60,342 nucleotides of DNA from positions 27,873-88,214 of the forward strand of contig JAADGV010000052.1 in assembly GCA_013152205.1 (NCBI GenBank), read 5' to 3'. The notes below the pieces were generated by a model. It was not told the origin of the DNA. It worked only from the letters and a program-made list of their open reading frames with translations, and made no database searches. This DNA is from Planctomycetota bacterium (GTDB taxonomy: Bacteria > Planctomycetota > Planctomycetia > Pirellulales > Lacipirellulaceae). This document shows positions 46,245-55,263 of the stretch, one piece after another (positions within the stretch are counted from its first letter, which is position 1; each line of letters opens with the position of its first letter). A program made the translations under genes and the position numbers.

Positions 46245-49001
46245 ATGACTTCTGCATCTGCAGACCGAAATTTGCTATTTGGTGTGCTGGCTGTGCAGCT
46301 TGACTTCGTTTCTCGCGACGAATTGATTGCCGCCACAAGCCGTTGGGTACTCGACAAGCAACAACCTCTGAGCGACATGTTTGTTCAGCAGGGGATGCTC
46401 AGCGCCGAAGAATCCCAGTTGCTTGACAGCCTCGTAGATAAGCACCTTGATCGCAATGGTGGCGACCCACGGCAGAGCTTGCAGTCGATCGAGGCATTCG
46501 AGGCAATCCGCTCGACCCTCGGAAATCTTGAGGACGCTGATCTACGCGCCACGGTGGAGTTTGAGACCCTTGCGACCCCGGCGAACGACCCTTACAGCAC
46601 CCATGCCACTTCGCGCAGTGAATCGGTTGATACAAGCAATCGATTTACGATTCTACGCCTCCACCAAAAGGGTGGCTTAGGTAGTGTTTCCATCGCCTTG
46701 GATGAAGAACTGAATCGTGAAATCGCGCTGAAGGAAATTCTACCTGCGCATGCCGACAGCGAAGAAAATCGCACGCGATTTGTCCGCGAAGCGGAGATCA
46801 CCGGCGCGCTAGAGCATCCTGGGGTTGTACCTGTTTACAGCTTAGGCCAGTTTGCCGATGGTCGACCCTACTACGCAATGCGATTTATTCGTGGCGTGAA
46901 TCTACAAATCGCGTTGGAAGACTATCATCGCGACAAGACCAGCCCCGCAGAAAAACAACTCCGATTCCGACAACTACTATCGCGATTTATCGACGTCTGC
47001 AATGCCATGGAGTATGCCCACAGTCGCGGCGTGATTCATCGAGACCTGAAGCCGGGCAATATCATGCTGGGAGAGTACGGCGAAACGCTGGTGGTCGATT
47101 GGGGATTGGCGAAGTCTCTGGGAGACGGGTTTCAGACCGATGTCACACTGGCTCCTCCTGTGCATCCGACTCCACGTGCTTCGTCGACCGAAACACAAAT
47201 TGGCCGCGTGGTGGGAACGCCTACGTATATGAGCCCCGAACAGGCTGCCGGGCGACTCGATGCCTTGGGCGCTTGTAGCGACATCTATAGCCTGGGGGCC
47301 ACTCTTTATCATTTACTGACTGGACAGGTTGCTTTCTCGGGTAGCGAAGAAGAAGTATTAGGCAACGTGCAGATGGGACGGTTTGCTCGCCCTCGCACGG
47401 TCAATCCCAAAGTACCACGAGCGTTAGAGGCTATCTGCCTGAAAGCGATGGCTCGGATGCCTCGAGACCGCTATTCCTCGGGGCGTGAACTTGCCGACGA
47501 TATCGAACGCTATCTGGCTGATGAACGGGTTTTAGCCTACGACGAACCATTTCCAGTCAAGGCGTGGCGGTGGGTTCGCAATCATAAACCGTTGGTGATC
47601 AGTACCGCAGCGGCTCTAACCGTTGCGGTGGCAGCGTTATCAGTCACCGTGATTACGTTAAGAGCAGCCAATGTGCGAGTCATCGCATCGCGTGATGAAG
47701 CAAGGCACAGCTATACCGAAGCCGAAAAACAACGCGAAATCGCAGAAAAATCCCGCGGCTGGGCCCGCGATACGGTTCGCGAATACTGTGTGCTTGTCAG
47801 TGAAGAAACTTTGCTGAAGCAGCCGGGGATGCATCGACTACGTGAAGAGCTGCTGCAAAAGGCTTTGGCATATTACCAACATTTTTTAGATGAACGCGAA
47901 AAAGATCCCACACTGCGCGAGGAAGTTGCCCAGGCGTACTACTTCATCGGAAAGATTACTCGCGAAATCGACTCACCCGCTAATGCGGTGCCTTACTACG
48001 AACGATCGGTGGAGTTGCACAAACAGCTTCTGACCGACTCTCCCGACGATCGTGCCCTGCTCGCAGGTTACGGTACGACGCTCAACGCCATTGGCGACTC
48101 GATGTTGCGACTAGGCAACATCGACGAAGCAAGGCAGTTTTTCGAGCAAGCTGCGGAAGTTCGCCAAAAAGTGGCGAAGGCGAACCCCGGGGATGACGAG
48201 GCCGCCCGTAAGCTCGCTAATAGTGTGATGAACACCGGTTATGTACAACCCGATATCGACGAAGCCATTGCGCTGATGAAACATGCGCAAGTAATCCGCA
48301 TGGCGAGGGTGGCCCAAAGCGAAACCGTAAATCCAAAATTGCAAAGTGATCTTGGCAAGGGATATTATGCGTTGGCCGTGACATCGTCGAAAAAGGGAGA
48401 CCTAGTCTATTCAGAGGCAAATTTTCTGCAGGCGATAGAAATCTTCTCGAAACTCTTAGAAGACTCGCCTAACAATTTAACTCACCAGCGTGGCTTGGCG
48501 GCCTGCCGGCGTATGGTGGGCGATCTCAAAAGCCAAGCCGACGAACCGACGCAGGCAATCGAGTATTACCAAACAGCTAGAAAAGCTCTCGAAAAGCTGC
48601 GAATGCGCAGCCCAGATGTGTTGGAATACTCTTCCGATCTCGCCGGCGTGTATATCAATCTAGGACGCGAACTGGAAGGTCAACGGCAGCCTGAGCTGGC
48701 TCTTCAACATCGCCAACAGGCAGTTGAATTACTCCGAGAGCTTTCGGAACAAGCCCCCAAGGTTCCCAGCTATCGGCTGGACTTGGGAATCGCCCTTCGT
48801 GCCGTAGGCAATCTGCAAGCCGAGGCAGGGCTGGTGGACGAAGCACGTAGACTCCTCCTGGAGTCGAGGTTGACTCTGGCAAAATTGGTGAGCGAAGACC
48901 CTTCTGATGAGCTGTATGCAGAGGAAATGGGACTCACAATAGACGCTTTGGCCGCTCTTGAGGTGAGCGAGGCTGCTGAATCCGACAGCATTTTACCTTA
49001 G
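46245..49001 (+). CDS. Ser/Thr protein kinase with membrane helix and TPR tail
   Basis: This 918-residue protein has a helical N-terminal region (1-110, NLLFGVLAVQLDFVSRDELI) typical of planctomycete kinases. The kinase domain is at about 133-430. The glycine loop is KGGLGSV, the Lys is in IALKEI, the catalytic loop is HRDLKPGN near 264, and the metal Asp is in DWGLAKS rather than DFG. GTPTYMSPEQ is the activation segment end. A membrane helix is at about 449-472 (LVISTAAALTVAVAALSVTV), so the TPR-rich tail (about 495-900) would face the periplasm. It is probably a signalling receptor. No partner phosphatase is adjacent. Confidence 0.92.
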   Translation: MTSASADRNLLFGVLAVQLDFVSRDELIAATSRWVLDKQQPLSDMFVQQGMLSAEESQLLDSLVDKHLDRNGGDPRQSLQSIEAFEAIRSTLGNLEDADLRATVEFETLATPANDPYSTHATSRSESVDTSNRFTILRLHQKGGLGSVSIALDEELNREIALKEILPAHADSEENRTRFVREAEITGALEHPGVVPVYSLGQFADGRPYYAMRFIRGVNLQIALEDYHRDKTSPAEKQLRFRQLLSRFIDVCNAMEYAHSRGVIHRDLKPGNIMLGEYGETLVVDWGLAKSLGDGFQTDVTLAPPVHPTPRASSTETQIGRVVGTPTYMSPEQAAGRLDALGACSDIYSLGATLYHLLTGQVAFSGSEEEVLGNVQMGRFARPRTVNPKVPRALEAICLKAMARMPRDRYSSGRELADDIERYLADERVLAYDEPFPVKAWRWVRNHKPLVISTAAALTVAVAALSVTVITLRAANVRVIASRDEARHSYTEAEKQREIAEKSRGWARDTVREYCVLVSEETLLKQPGMHRLREELLQKALAYYQHFLDEREKDPTLREEVAQAYYFIGKITREIDSPANAVPYYERSVELHKQLLTDSPDDRALLAGYGTTLNAIGDSMLRLGNIDEARQFFEQAAEVRQKVAKANPGDDEAARKLANSVMNTGYVQPDIDEAIALMKHAQVIRMARVAQSETVNPKLQSDLGKGYYALAVTSSKKGDLVYSEANFLQAIEIFSKLLEDSPNNLTHQRGLAACRRMVGDLKSQADEPTQAIEYYQTARKALEKLRMRSPDVLEYSSDLAGVYINLGRELEGQRQPELALQHRQQAVELLRELSEQAPKVPSYRLDLGIALRAVGNLQAEAGLVDEARRLLLESRLTLAKLVSEDPSDELYAEEMGLTIDALAALEVSEAAESDSILP

Positions 49002-49059
49002 CCTCTCTTTCTTGCAGTTTTTCTGCTATTTTCTTCTCTTGCAAGCAATACTGAACACC

Positions 49060-49085
49060 GATACACTATCCGTACGTACAGTATC
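49060..49085. promoter_or_regulatory. Imperfect inverted repeat upstream of recA
   Basis: GATAC and GTATC flank a centre with CGTACG about 65 bases before the recA start. It could be a LexA-like or other SOS operator, but the symmetry is imperfect and I know no planctomycete consensus to compare. Confidence 0.25.
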
Positions 49086-49148
49086 TATCAAAAGTCGCCT
49101 TGCCGACTTGCATAGCCTCCTCAACTGTTAGATAAAGGGATCCAAGAC

Positions 49149-50306
49149 ATGGTGACAGCAACCAAAGAGAAACCAGCAACGGCGAGAAACGGCATGGCTA
49201 AGAAGGGTAAAAACAAGAAATCTACGGAAAAAGCAGCGAAATCGTCGGCAGCCGAGAAACTGCTAGCGGGTAGCGAGGACTTGCGTCACACAGTTGCCGC
49301 TATCGAAAAGCAGTTTGGCGAAGGCTCGATCATGCCGTTGGGCACTGATCAGATTCGCCGAATTAAGGGCATCCCCACGGGCAGCCTCTCGCTCGATATC
49401 GCCTTGGGCGGTCAGGGTATTCCTTGTGGCCGAATCATCGAAATCTATGGCCCAGAATCGAGCGGTAAGACTACCTTGGCTCTGCACGTTATTGCCGAGG
49501 CTCAAAAGAAGGGGGGCATTGCCGCGTTTGTCGACGCCGAGCACGCCCTCGACCCCAGTTGGGCCAAAAAGCTTGGTGTCGACCTTGAAACGCTTCTTGT
49601 CAGCCAACCAGGCCACGGTGAAGAGGCGATGCAGATCACTGAAATGTTGGTGAAGAGCAACGCCGTCGACGTAATCGTAATCGACTCGGTAGCGGCACTT
49701 GTGCCAAAGAGAGAGCTTGATGGCGAAATTGGTGACTCTCATGTTGGCTTGCAAGCCCGACTCATGAGCCAGACGATGCGCAAACTCACCGGTGCCATTG
49801 CGAAATCGAAAACCGCGGTGATCTTTATCAATCAAATCCGCGAAAAAATCGGGGTGATGTTTGGTAGCCCCGAGACCACCCCCGGCGGACGGGCATTAAA
49901 ATTCTACTGCTCTTGCCGGATTGATGTCCGCCGCATTGGGCAGTTGAAAGATGGCGAAGATATAGTCGGCCAGCGTGTCCGGGCTAAAGTAGTGAAGAAC
50001 AAAGTGGCTCCGCCTTTCCGTATCGCTGAGTTCGACATGATGCACACCCATGGAATTAGCTACGAGGGCGACATCTTAGACCTCGGGACAGAACAGAAGA
50101 TCGTCGCACGCACGGGTGCTTGGTTCCGCTACGGAGACATGCAGCTTGGCCAAGGCAAGGAAAAATCTCGACTGTTTCTCAAAGAGAATCCGAAGATTAC
50201 GGAAGAGATTAAAAGAAAAGTCATGGAAGCTGGCGGCTTCGACGACCTGCTCGCCGGCTCAACCAGTGAATCAAGCGACAATAGCGATACGGAAGACGAT
50301 GAGTAA
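49149..50306 (+). CDS. recA: Recombinase RecA
   Basis: This 385-residue DNA strand-exchange protein carries a Lys/Ala-rich N extension of about 35 residues before the usual RecA start. The core has [15 protein letters not shown], Walker [10 protein letters not shown] near 101, [10 protein letters not shown], Walker [11 protein letters not shown], the L1/L2 loops ([37 protein letters not shown]) and an acidic C tail (about 370-385). AAGGGA lies 9 bases upstream. The lysine-rich extension resembles those of some other planctomycete proteins. Expression is probably damage-induced. Confidence 0.97.
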   Translation: MVTATKEKPATARNGMAKKGKNKKSTEKAAKSSAAEKLLAGSEDLRHTVAAIEKQFGEGSIMPLGTDQIRRIKGIPTGSLSLDIALGGQGIPCGRIIEIYGPESSGKTTLALHVIAEAQKKGGIAAFVDAEHALDPSWAKKLGVDLETLLVSQPGHGEEAMQITEMLVKSNAVDVIVIDSVAALVPKRELDGEIGDSHVGLQARLMSQTMRKLTGAIAKSKTAVIFINQIREKIGVMFGSPETTPGGRALKFYCSCRIDVRRIGQLKDGEDIVGQRVRAKVVKNKVAPPFRIAEFDMMHTHGISYEGDILDLGTEQKIVARTGAWFRYGDMQLGQGKEKSRLFLKENPKITEEIKRKVMEAGGFDDLLAGSTSESSDNSDTEDDE

Positions 50307-50483
50307 TATCACTCAAATGAAAAAGAAGGCTCTTCGCCAGAATCAGTGGGTAAATCGAGGAGGAATTAGCAAGTTAACGGTTGGATTTTCAGAGGCATGG
50401 CTCGGGCGATCTAAAGTTCATTTGCCGCGATATGTGGAGAACCAGAATTCACCCACAGATTCTGGTGAGGAGGCGGAAAAAAG

Positions 50484-50605
50484 ATAACCACAGAGAGACT
50501 GAAAAAAGTTTTCTCTGTGTCCTCCGCGTCCTCGGTGGTTCAAATTACAGCAGTTTTTTTTGTGCAATTGTGACTTTGCCATTCTTCTGGGGGTTGCAAC
50601 TCCCC
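50484..50605. repeat. CCACAGAGAGAC / CTCGGTGGTT hairpin and GACTTTGCC word
   Basis: AACCACAGAGAGAC (about 50486-50499) pairs imperfectly with GTCCTCGGTGGTT (50528-50540). TGACTTTGCCATTCTTCTGG (from about 50571) then resembles the words near 195 and 8287. It lies in the recA-wecG gap (50307-50544) and runs into the 3' end of the glycosyltransferase gene. Confidence 0.65.
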
Positions 50606-51438
50606 GGCTGCGACGACATCTTGTTCGGCAATTCGTATTTGCGTAATCCGCTTATCTGCAACGCGGCTCTCGCGAGAAATAAGGGATTGTTTTTCAGATA
50701 ACGCTTCCACAAACGTCGGGGTTCTTTCTGTAAACGGTAAAACCATTCCAGCCCGCTGCGCTGCATCCAATGGGGCGCCTGTGGGATCAGGCCTGCGTGG
50801 AAATCGAACGCGGCCCCGACGCCAAACATGACGAGCGGCGTTGGCAAGCGAGGCGCATCCGCCCCTGTCGTTCCTTCTGCACCGTAACGGCTGAGCAGAC
50901 GGGCCATGATGCGTTCTTGCTTGGGCGTGCTAAGCCCGACCCAAAGGCAATGCGGCTGACGCTGGTTGAGCTGCTCGACGAAGTCGTACTCTTCGTCGTC
51001 GGTGAGTGGGCGGAAGGGTGGCGTGTAGGTGCCTACGACCTGGGCGGTGGGAAAACGCTTGGTAAGTTTTTCTTGCAATAGTTCGACCACGCCTTCGCCG
51101 CCACCAAAGAGATAGTGGCGGAGGCCTTCTTGTTGGCCTCGTTCGAAAACGCGGAGCATCAGGTCGGGGCCGTAGACGCGGTCCATCTGCTCTCGACTCG
51201 CTCCCTGTAGGCGGCCCATCCAGGTGAGTGGCATGCCATCGGGGGTCGATAGCAACGAGTCGTTATGAATCCGCCGAAGTTCAGCATCCGTTTGGCATTC
51301 CGAGACGCCATGCACGCCGGTAACGGTTACGTAACCTTGTTGCTGATTGTTGAGGGCATCCAAGACGGCTTCGACCGCGGAGTCGAGGGTCAGCGAACTG
51401 ATCCCCACACCCAACACGTTGATTCGACGGCAATACAT
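50545..51438 (-). CDS. WecG/TagA/CpsF-family glycosyltransferase
   Basis: This 297-residue cytoplasmic, membrane-associated transferase adds a sugar (such as ManNAc or its uronate) to a lipid-linked carrier during polymer synthesis. The family segments are VTGVHGVSECQTD (usual T-x-N-x-x-x-V), STPDGMPLTWMGR, RVYGPDLML, FGGGEGVVELL, LWVGLSTPKQERIMA and FGVGAAFDFHAG with GLEWFYRL. The start at 51438 (MYCRRINVLGVG) is preferred over 51516, which lies in repeat-like sequence. The C-terminal 25 residues run into the 50571-50605 repeat word. Single gene. Confidence 0.88.
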   Translation of the reverse strand: MYCRRINVLGVGISSLTLDSAVEAVLDALNNQQQGYVTVTGVHGVSECQTDAELRRIHNDSLLSTPDGMPLTWMGRLQGASREQMDRVYGPDLMLRVFERGQQEGLRHYLFGGGEGVVELLQEKLTKRFPTAQVVGTYTPPFRPLTDDEEYDFVEQLNQRQPHCLWVGLSTPKQERIMARLLSRYGAEGTTGADAPRLPTPLVMFGVGAAFDFHAGLIPQAPHWMQRSGLEWFYRLQKEPRRLWKRYLKNNPLFLARAALQISGLRKYELPNKMSSQPGSCNPQKNGKVTIAQKKLL

Positions 51439-51498
51439 TTGAGAACTTTTAATAAAAAGTGGGAAAGTGGCAATACCGGGCAAAATGTACTTGCCCAT

Positions 51499-51710
51499 TC
51501 GTAACATTTCAGCCAACTGAAGTAAAAATAGAACGCGGATGAACGCAGATCAGACAGGTTTTCACGGATACGAAGGGAAGTGATTGTTGAAGTAACGGGG
51601 CTATGGATCGGAATAGACGGTTGAACAGAATCGTTTTTATAATCGGCGACAATCTGCTAAATCAGCGTTCATCTGCGTTCTATTTTACTTCGCAGGCTGA
51701 TGTGTTGTGC
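51499..51710. repeat. 218-bp palindromic element, copy 2
   Basis: The gap 51439-51762 has no gene. It matches 19399-19616 in the same orientation: GTAACATTTCAGCC, ATAGAACGCGGATGAACGC, GGATACGAAGGGAAGTGATT, ATCAGCGTTCATCTGCG and TTCTATTTTACTTC. The centre is more diverged than the arms, which suggests that pairing is conserved. Confidence 0.9.
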
Positions 51711-51762
51711 CTATTCTAACTAGGGTTGCCGGTTGCTAGCCACTTTATTCTTGCTGATTTGG

Positions 51763-52533
51763 CTACTTCTGTGTGGTATTGGTCAGCGATTGGTCCAATA
51801 GCCACTCGTAGAGTTCGGGGTCGTCGTACGCGGGCTTCCATGAATTGTGGCCGACGTTGTCGTAGATGGTCACTCGCGGTTTGCCTCCGGCAGTTTGCAT
51901 CGCTGCGATCATTTTTTTGGTTCCTGCGACTCGAACGACCGAGTCTTTGGCTCCGTGGAAAGCCCAGGTGGGTAGGTGGCTAATTTTGGCTGCCTGGCTG
52001 GACGGGCCGACTCCACAGATGGGAACCAACGCTGCAAAAGTGTTGGGGCGATGGATTGCCAACCTCCATGCGCCTTCGCCGCCCATGCTGAGGCCAGTGA
52101 GGTAAACCCGTTGGCGGTCGATGGGGTACTTTTCGAGCACAGCGTCGACGAATGCAGAAAGCATGTCGATATCCCAACGCTCGTCGAGCGGCGACTGTGG
52201 AGCAACAATGATCACTTCTAAGCCAAGTTTTTTGACCATTTCGTACGGGCCATGGATGGTGACTTTCGCAAGATCGTCGCCTTGTTCGCCTCGGCCATGA
52301 AGGAAGATTAGCAGCGGGTAGGTTTTGCTTTCGTCGTAGCCGTCTGGCTTGACGACTAGGTAGTGAGATGACACCTGTTTGGTGACAGTTGCTTCGAATC
52401 GGTCGGTCATCTCCGCTCCACGGGCAGTCAGAACTTGTGCGATGGTCAGTAGGAATATCAAGGTAGCGGACTGAGGGATTTTGCAAAGCGGAAAGGGGAA
52501 AGCCGAAAGTGGCGAGTTGATGCTTTGTGTCAT
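51763..52533 (-). CDS. Exported esterase / prolyl-oligopeptidase-like hydrolase
   Basis: This 256-residue alpha/beta-hydrolase starts at 52533 with a signal peptide (hydrophobic about 24-35, cleavage near ARGAE). The core has YPLLIFLHGRGEQGDD, the nucleophile elbow GLSMGGEG, the acid in FHGAKDSVV and His in YDNVGHNSW. It resembles polyhydroxybutyrate-depolymerase or feruloyl-esterase-type proteins. Codons 10-20 coincide with a GCAAAGCGGAAAGGGG-type repeat word (about 52485-52515), so repeat DNA forms part of the signal peptide region. The open frame beyond the ATG is repeat DNA. Confidence 0.8.
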   Translation of the reverse strand: MTQSINSPLSAFPFPLCKIPQSATLIFLLTIAQVLTARGAEMTDRFEATVTKQVSSHYLVVKPDGYDESKTYPLLIFLHGRGEQGDDLAKVTIHGPYEMVKKLGLEVIIVAPQSPLDERWDIDMLSAFVDAVLEKYPIDRQRVYLTGLSMGGEGAWRLAIHRPNTFAALVPICGVGPSSQAAKISHLPTWAFHGAKDSVVRVAGTKKMIAAMQTAGGKPRVTIYDNVGHNSWKPAYDDPELYEWLLDQSLTNTTQK

Positions 52534-52540
52534 TGGTTGA

Positions 52541-52692
52541 GTGACGTTATTGGACAAAATTGTGTTGGTTGGTGCTTCTATGGCCGTGTATGGTGGGATA
52601 GTTTTGGCACGAATTGCGGGGAAAGCCCATTGGGGTGGACAATATTGGGGGCTAGGGTCTGGGAAATAGGGGTTTGGGACTGGGGTTTTGTC
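52541..52692 (-). repeat. Dispersed CAATATTGTCCAC element, copy 2
   Basis: Read on the minus strand it has CAGTCCCAAACCCC, CCTAGCCCCCAATATTGTCC, ACCCCAATGGGC, GATTCGTGCC or its near match, AGCACCAACCAACAC and AATTTTGTCCAATA. It matches 32340-32447 on the plus strand. It lies just upstream of the esterase gene. The gap 52534-52983 has no other gene; TTTCCGGCCAGGATGGCCGG (52780-52800) also lies there and recurs inverted at 56334-56360. Confidence 0.85.
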
Positions 52693-52983
52693 CTTAATGA
52701 TGTGAGATGTTTGATTTATGATTGTTGATTTGGTGAAAAATGGCTGTTTGTTTGAGCGTGTCACGGTTGTGTGCTCCTTGTTTCCGGCCAGGATGGCCGG
52801 GCTATGGTGTTGGGCAATGACGAAATCCGAATGACGAAAAAACTGATCGCTAACGGCTAATCGCTATTGTCTCAGAAGTGGTGGCCTAATTTCAACGGTG
52901 AAAATTTGGCCGGGGAGCCCAGGGATTGGGGCCGATCGCTAAAAAAATGGGGAAAATCCCGATGCGGTGGATGCGGGCGGCGG

Positions 52984-53676
52984 TCACACTTTGCATTGTC
53001 TTTGCATCTGTTCCTGATAATCGCGAAGCCTTTTTCCTTTTTCATCACGAAACGGATCGTCTTTGATTTGCATCGTCTGCATTCGGTCCAACCGGAAGTT
53101 ACGGAAATCCTCGCGAGTTTCGCACCAGCCTGTCAGCAACCAAACGGGGGCGAAGAATGCCAGGCAGAGAGGCCGCACACGGCGCTGCGATTCCACTCCC
53201 TCTTCGGTGGTGTACCGAAACTCCACCCGATGTCTGGTACGGATGGCCCGGCGCAGGGAGGTGAAGTCGATTGCAAGCGTGTGTTTCCCACGGCTTGGTA
53301 AAGAAAAAATCACCTCCGTTTGTATTTCATTTTGCAATGTTTCGGGGAGCACGGCAGTGATTTTATCGACCGCTTGGCGAGCAGCCTTAGCAATTGCCCG
53401 GTCGCCCCAACTTTCGACCATTCGCGCGCCCAGAGCCAGGGCATCCAGCTCTTCAACGTCAAACATAAGCGGCTGAACAAGATAGTCTCGGTTCAGTAGA
53501 TATCCGACCCCCGCTTCGCCAATAATCGGTACGCCGGAACTTCCCAAATCTGCGATATCGCGATAAATAGTACGCACGCTTACCTCAAGCACGCTGGCCA
53601 GTGTGTCGGCGGTGACCACTTGCCGACGAGCCTTGAGGTATTCAACGATTCGGAATAAACGATCGGCGCGACGCAT
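52984..53676 (-). CDS. YafY-type HTH and WYL-domain regulator
   Basis: This 230-residue protein has an N-terminal DeoR-like helix-turn-helix (about 3-52, RADRLFRIVEYLKARRQVV, then SVRTIYRDIADLG). A WYL domain follows at about 135-205 with RRVRPLCLAFFAPVWLLTGW and FRLDRMQ, likely a ligand sensor. It is divergent from the DinB gene, 151 bases apart. The perfect inverted repeat at 53729-53752 between them is the likely operator, so it may control itself and the DinB gene set. The start is ATG 53676. Confidence 0.92.
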   Translation of the reverse strand: MRRADRLFRIVEYLKARRQVVTADTLASVLEVSVRTIYRDIADLGSSGVPIIGEAGVGYLLNRDYLVQPLMFDVEELDALALGARMVESWGDRAIAKAARQAVDKITAVLPETLQNEIQTEVIFSLPSRGKHTLAIDFTSLRRAIRTRHRVEFRYTTEEGVESQRRVRPLCLAFFAPVWLLTGWCETREDFRNFRLDRMQTMQIKDDPFRDEKGKRLRDYQEQMQRQCKV

Positions 53677-53728
53677 GGAGGCAAGTCCTCTCGCAACTTT
53701 TTCCGCGAATTTTCACAATCTCGACACT

Positions 53729-53752
53729 CTCCTGACAGTAGGGTGTCAGGAG
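53729..53752. promoter_or_regulatory. Perfect inverted repeat, likely operator
   Basis: CTCCTGACA and TGTCAGGAG are exact reverse complements separated by 6 bases. It lies between the divergent WYL-regulator and DinB genes, 53 bases from the regulator start and 76 from the DinB start. Confidence 0.65.
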
Positions 53753-53827
53753 AAGGCTGTAAAGTGGCCGATTCATGCAACAGGCACGAAATTTCACTTC
53801 CATTTGCTAGATACCAAGGAGTTTGCA

Positions 53828-54328
53828 ATGCAATCAAAAGACTTGTTGAAGATTAATCTCGAAAACTGCACGGACATGATTCTGCCGATGCTCGAGGACA
53901 TGAAAGATGCTCCGCTGACTTTCCCGACTTCCAAGGGAGGCAACCATCCGCTTTGGATTGCGGGGCACCTTGCGTATTCGGAAGGTTCGCTGATCCAGGA
54001 AATGATGCTTGGAGAGTCGAATCCGCTTGCCGACTGGAAGGAGATTTTCAGCGATGGGACCGAGCCGTCCGGCGATGCCGACAAGTATCCCCCCTTTGAT
54101 GAGGTAATGGCCAAACTTCAGGAAGTTCATCAAGCCACCATGGCGTTGCTCGATTCGATGAGCGAAGACGAGCTTGATACATCTAGCAAAAATTGCCCGC
54201 CAGAGTACGAAGGGTTTTTCGGGACGTACCGCCGGTGCTTCCAGATGATTGCAAGCCACTGGCTGATGCACCAAGGCCAAGCCGCCGACGCACGACGGAT
54301 GGCAGGGCGAAAACCGTTGATGGCTTAG
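53828..54328 (+). CDS. DinB-superfamily protein
   Basis: This 166-residue protein is a four-helix bundle of the DinB/YfiT type. Candidate metal His residues are in WIAGHLAYSEG (about 46), EVHQATMALL (about 101) and the last helix, SHWLMHQGQAADARR (about 145-149). Relatives act as thiol-dependent metalloenzymes or are of unknown function. The ATG at 53828 follows CCAAGGAG by about 9 bases. Its VOC and TfoX-C neighbours follow on the same strand. Confidence 0.85.
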   Translation: MQSKDLLKINLENCTDMILPMLEDMKDAPLTFPTSKGGNHPLWIAGHLAYSEGSLIQEMMLGESNPLADWKEIFSDGTEPSGDADKYPPFDEVMAKLQEVHQATMALLDSMSEDELDTSSKNCPPEYEGFFGTYRRCFQMIASHWLMHQGQAADARRMAGRKPLMA

Positions 54329-54384
54329 CTTTCTGTCTAGCCACGCTCTTCTCGCTTAAACATCATCCAACCAAGGAAACCGAA

Positions 54385-54801
54385 GTGATAAAACCAGCCG
54401 GCTCATTCCCTGTATTTATTGTCAGAAATCTTCTGAACGCTAAGAATTTTTACTCGGAAAACTTTGGCTTTGCCACGGCATTTGAAAGCGAATGGTATCT
54501 ACACCTTGTTTCCGAATCCGGAATTCAGGTCGGGTTTCTACTGCCCGATCAACCCACGCAGCCGTCTATTTTTCACAAGCCATGCAATGGAAGTGGTGTG
54601 ATTTTTAGTCTTGAAGTGGCCGATGTTGATTCGGCATACTCCGAAGCGAAAGGGGCATCACTCGAGGTTGCCCTGGAACTTCGTTCCGAGGATTGGGGGC
54701 AACGCCATTTTTGCCTCAAAGATTCCAATGGAATCTATTTGGATATTGTTCAAACCATCGAAGCAACCGAGGAATATCAACCGGGCTATGAAGCAAAATA
54801 G
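54385..54801 (+). CDS. VOC/glyoxalase-fold protein
   Basis: This 138-residue protein belongs to the glyoxalase/bleomycin resistance superfamily. It has FPVFIVRNLLNAKNFYSENFGF and the C-terminal strand GQRHFCLKDSNGIYLDIVQ, with Glu/Asp at the usual metal position in the DSNGIYLDIV strand. It probably starts with GTG at 54385 (VIKPAG), which has AAGGA 8 bases upstream; the open frame further up is not conserved in style. It overlaps the TfoX-C gene by 14 bases. Substrate unknown. Confidence 0.8.
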   Translation: MIKPAGSFPVFIVRNLLNAKNFYSENFGFATAFESEWYLHLVSESGIQVGFLLPDQPTQPSIFHKPCNGSGVIFSLEVADVDSAYSEAKGASLEVALELRSEDWGQRHFCLKDSNGIYLDIVQTIEATEEYQPGYEAK

Positions 54802-55051
54802 ACCACTTACGGACTTGAAAAATATCGGGCAAAAAATTGCCGGTCGCCTTCAAGAGGTGGATATTATCACTGAAGCAGATTTGCGCGCAGTGGGTGCCGT
54901 CGAGGCCCATAAAAGGCTCAAAGAAAAATACCCCAACGAGACGCTACCGGTCTGCTATTACCTGTATTCGTTTGAGGGAGCGCTGTGTGATAAACATTGG
55001 AATGACATCCATGCAACTAGAAAACGAGAGCTTCGAGAGGAAATCCGATAA
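54788..55051 (+). CDS. TfoX C-terminal-domain protein
   Basis: This 87-residue protein has DLKNIGQKIAGRLQEVDI, VGAVEAHKRLKEKYP and LYSFEGALCDKHWNDI, matching the helix-hairpin-helix-like TfoX/Sxy C-terminal domain. The N-terminal TfoX domain is missing, as in many stand-alone members. It starts within the end of the VOC gene (14-base overlap), so translation is coupled. No competence role can be assumed. Confidence 0.85.
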   Translation: MKQNRPLTDLKNIGQKIAGRLQEVDIITEADLRAVGAVEAHKRLKEKYPNETLPVCYYLYSFEGALCDKHWNDIHATRKRELREEIR

Positions 55052-55140
55052 AGGGAGCAAGTAACCTTCTCTCTGTGTTACTAACGATTCAAATTGTTGC
55101 AACGAGCAAAAATTTTGTATGATTGGACCTGGAAATTTGA

Positions 55141-55223
55141 CTCTCGCAAAGGCGCAGAGACAGCCGAGAAAACCAGAATGTTGTAGCTCTGCCGTCTAAC
55201 GGACAATCTTTGCGAGAAATTCC
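55141..55223. repeat. CTCGCAAAGG / CTTTGCGAG rearranged hairpin
   Basis: CTCTCGCAAAGGCGCAGAGAC (55141-55161) pairs in part with CAATCTTTGCGAG (55204-55216), and GCAGAGAC-type with CTCTGCCGTCT words. The words are those of 9407-9600 in another order. Confidence 0.7.
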
Positions 55224-55263
55224 TGCTTGTTTGGTTTTGTCACGCTGGGTATTTTGTGAATCC

